Positions 51,261-52,233 of a stretch of DNA of 52,233 nucleotides are shown here, piece after piece (position 1 is the first letter of the stretch; each line of letters starts with the position of its first letter). The stretch is taken from the NCBI GenBank assembly GCA_910584525.1, contig CAJUAT010000013.1:1-52233 (forward strand), written 5' to 3'. The notes beneath the pieces were generated by a model that did no database searches, was not told the origin of the DNA, and saw only the letters and a list, made by a program, of their open reading frames with translations. The position numbers were made by a program, and so were the translations under genes. This stretch comes from an uncultured Muribaculaceae bacterium. Its GTDB lineage: Bacteria > Bacteroidota > Bacteroidia > Bacteroidales > Muribaculaceae.

Positions 51261-52233
51261 TCCTTCCAGGCGGTGATGTTGCGCGTATCGGTGCTGAAGG
51301 TGATGCCCAGGTTGATAATTGGGCGTGGGTCGCCGGCAAACTGGCGGCCGTAGTCTTTCTTCCGGATCTGCTCCAGAGCCTCCTCCGGCGTGCCGTCGCG
51401 CTTCAGCTCGATGATGTATATAAAGTTGCGCATGCTCAGCAGCATGTCGATACGCCCGTCCGACGTGTGCCATTCCGGACGCGCGTCGACTCCTATCAGC
51501 ATGAAGATGATGAAGAGATTGTTCTCGTAATGCAGCTCCACGGCCTTCTCGGCGAACTCGTATGGAATTCCGGCCATGAACGACCGCAGCCGCTCCATGG
51601 CCTCGTCGATCTTCCTCTCCTCCAGCAGCCTGCGAACCTCGCGCACATGCTTCGAAATGGCCGTGGACTGCTCGCTGAGGTAATGCCTTGCGAGATTGTC
51701 GAAAAGACCCTTGCGCACCTCCAGATTGGGGATGCCCAGATGATAGAGGTCGTAATCCTCATACCCCTTGATTGTCAGATAACCCGTCTGATAGAGCAAT
51801 GCTATGGGGGTCGTCTCGAAGACGTCGCTTTCGGCCAGCTGGCTACCCTCGATGGATTCCTGGAACATCTCGGGCAGGAAACCGCCGCCGCTCTGAATGC
51901 GGCGTATCAGGAACTCCGGAGTGCCGCTCTGGAACCAGTAGGCGCCTATATCCCCCTTTTTGAGGGCATGCAACAGACTGAACGGATTGTAGATGTCGGG
52001 GCATCGTCTTGTGAAATGGTACCCGTCGTAATTGGCCTTCAGCAATGCTACGGCCCCCTCTTCGCTCGTATCATAGCTGGTGGCAAGCCGTGAGATGCCA
52101 TCCTTGAAATTGTCAAGAAGCTCCTCTTCCGTCATGCCGCATATTGCGGCATACTCATTGTCGAGAGATATATCGTCAAGGTTGTTGAGACCGCTGAATA
52201 TGGTCATCTTGCTGAAGCGGCTCACGCCAGTAA
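51245..52233 (-). CDS. AAA-ATPase/PD-(D/E)XK nuclease-like protein, 3' part
   Basis: At least 326 residues; the 5' end lies beyond the window edge and the frame is open to base 52233 (…TGVSRFSKMTIFSGLNNL). The visible part starts in the AAA-ATPase-like domain and ends in a PD-(D/E)XK nuclease-like domain with DGRIDMLL…IIELKRDG, the Asp and Glu-x-Lys of the active site. Bacteroidetes carry many paralogues, and their function is not established; defence or mobile-element origins have been suggested. The last four residues and stop are encoded by the arm of an inverted repeat, so the C-terminus may be altered. Confidence 0.85.
   Translation of the reverse strand, partial: TGVSRFSKMTIFSGLNNLDDISLDNEYAAICGMTEEELLDNFKDGISRLATSYDTSEEGAVALLKANYDGYHFTRRCPDIYNPFSLLHALKKGDIGAYWFQSGTPEFLIRRIQSGGGFLPEMFQESIEGSQLAESDVFETTPIALLYQTGYLTIKGYEDYDLYHLGIPNLEVRKGLFDNLARHYLSEQSTAISKHVREVRRLLEERKIDEAMERLRSFMAGIPYEFAEKAVELHYENNLFIIFMLIGVDARPEWHTSDGRIDMLLSMRNFIYIIELKRDGTPEEALEQIRKKDYGRQFAGDPRPIINLGITFSTDTRNITAWKDNVEC

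Overview
The window reads as chromosomal DNA of a Bacteroidota gut commensal, most likely order Bacteroidales and plausibly Muribaculaceae. The evidence is the Bacteroidota promoter pattern TTTG, 19-20 nt, TAnnTTTG in front of several genes; a P-protein split into GcvPA and GcvPB; an animal/fungal-type (GT3) glycogen synthase; LL-diaminopimelate aminotransferase; a type III glutamine synthetase; an EF-G2 paralogue; and a giant GLUG-repeat surface protein. Family placement is inference. No rRNA, tRNA, CRISPR array or intact transposase gene was found.

Layout. 1-1.6 kb: a possible small structured RNA behind a consensus promoter, then an FtsX-type permease on the minus strand. 1.6-8.6 kb: one plus-strand operon for the whole glycine cleavage system (gcvT, gcvH, gcvPA, gcvPB, lpdA) ending in rsmG and a metallo-beta-lactamase-fold hydrolase. 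8.7-14 kb: a DUF3127 OB-fold protein with an SSB-like tip, then a glycogen synthesis/phosphorolysis pair whose leader carries a structured RNA and a 180-bp MITE. 14-15.6 kb: a small operon of thioredoxin, a C39-like/VKOR membrane fusion and a 44-codon leader-like peptide gene; this is the best candidate for an undescribed system. 15.7-21.8 kb: an outer-membrane barrel protein, hemW, the EF-G2 gene and an acyltransferase. 22-26.4 kb: dapF-dapL (lysine/cell wall) and glnN (ammonia assimilation). 26.4-30.5 kb: DUF2442, a hairpin-rich non-coding block, an FDP-UDG-DedA operon and a DUF486 membrane protein. 30.8-42.8 kb: thirteen minus-strand genes with almost no gaps and one perfect promoter upstream, mixing genome maintenance (ligA, ssb, a UVR-motif nuclease), tRNA modification (mnmA, truA), arginine/polyamine functions (argR, an ArgC-like protein, speA) and envelope genes. 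42.9-52.2 kb: an LRR protein, a small membrane protein, a 2099-residue GLUG protein and the 3' part of an AAA/PD-(D/E)XK gene cut by the window edge.

Much of what is unusual lies between genes: two dispersed hairpin repeat families (two copies each), a MITE with target duplication, a 32-bp inverted repeat around 23-bp tandem units, a 9-bp x 7 repeat inside a 5' leader, and several short tandem repeats that begin at or contain the stop codon of the preceding gene.
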